DNA from: Ariolimax columbianus
Taxonomy: Eukaryota; Mollusca; Gastropoda; Stylommatophora; Arionidae
DNA: 64,000 bases
Direction of reading: 5' to 3'
NCBI GenBank assembly: GCA_036924085.1
Contig: JAVGWX010000019.1
Location: 22,793,085-22,857,084, forward strand
Part shown: positions 63,978 through 64,000 of the stretch, one piece after another
Numbering within the stretch: position 1 is the stretch's first letter
How the letters are laid out: each line of letters opens with the position of its first letter
Notes under the pieces: generated by a model
Seen by the model: only the letters and a program-made list of their open reading frames with translations
Databases searched by the model: none
Told to the model about the DNA's origin: nothing
Position numbers and translations under genes: made by a program

Positions 63978-64000
63978 TTCTTCTTCTTCTTCTGCGTACA
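63978..64000 (-). mobile_element. Start of another L-A insertion, cut by window end
   Basis: TTCTTCTTCTTCTTCTGCGTACA is the reverse of an L-A GAA tail plus the terminal TGTACGCA, appearing in mid-RT of the 62.0-63.98 kb copy. The right end and target duplication lie outside the window. Confidence 0.85.

Overview
The window is eukaryotic repeat DNA, probably from an invertebrate with a repeat-rich genome. A lophotrochozoan such as a mollusc is plausible from the mix of elements, but that is inference. There are no bacterial operons, no intact host gene and no long host reading frame. Nearly all recognisable coding sequence belongs to decayed transposable elements, and most of the rest is tandem repeat DNA. 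Family names used here are local labels. L-A is a non-LTR retrotransposon with reverse transcriptase (RT), RNase H and a (GAA)n tail. L-B is CR1/L2-like with a (TTAAG)n tail. L-C is RTE-like and ends in GAACT repeats. L-E has a (CTAA)n tail. S1 to S4 are tRNA-like SINEs. D1 and D2 are short dispersed repeats.

Layout: 1-2.56 kb is a decayed L-A copy holding a 46-bp insertion of L-A's own 3' end. An L-A copy with a 12-bp target duplication lies at 3.8-5.85 kb. D1, L-B and S4 pieces and several minisatellites fill 6-13 kb. The best-preserved L-A copy (14.04-16.85 kb, 13-bp target duplication, one nonsense codon in RNase H) sits inside a D1 copy. At 17.4-20.7 kb an older LINE is split by a Tc1/mariner-superfamily transposon (TA target duplication, about 100-bp inverted termini, D-to-E spacing of 83 residues), which is itself split by an L-A insertion. 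A deleted mariner-like element follows at 20.7-21.6 kb, and its last codons have expanded into a minisatellite. L-B, a 28-bp minisatellite, RT remnants and an L-C copy fill 21.7-26.4 kb. A further L-A copy lies at 27.8-29.3 kb. Tandem arrays, a tRNA-headed SINE with an L-B tail and a pentamer satellite follow to 33.3 kb.

From 38.2 to 62 kb the window is dominated by a diverged inverted duplication. Arm 1 is 38.20-42.15 kb and arm 2 is 56.70-61.98 kb, with a spacer of about 14.5 kb. Both arms carry the same S1 SINE, the same L-B fragment and the same unknown 200-bp segment, in mirror order. One end of each arm is a 42-bp tandem array with about 8 units in arm 1 and about 66 in arm 2. Much of 38-46 kb appears to descend from one 55-57-bp repeat. 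The spacer holds more arrays, L-C fragments (one with a twin-priming inversion), D1 and D2 copies and two weak exon-like reading frames. The window ends in another L-A copy (62.0-63.98 kb) interrupted by yet another L-A insertion.

The elements interact in a few ways. LINE machineries supply integration; S4 shares its 3' hairpin and tail with L-B, so L-B probably mobilises it. Several minisatellites clearly began as short stretches inside transposons: mariner C-terminal codons, an RT reading frame, the ends of D1 and D2, and a LINE tail. No computation was run. Homologies were read by eye, and boundaries without a stated target duplication are approximate.
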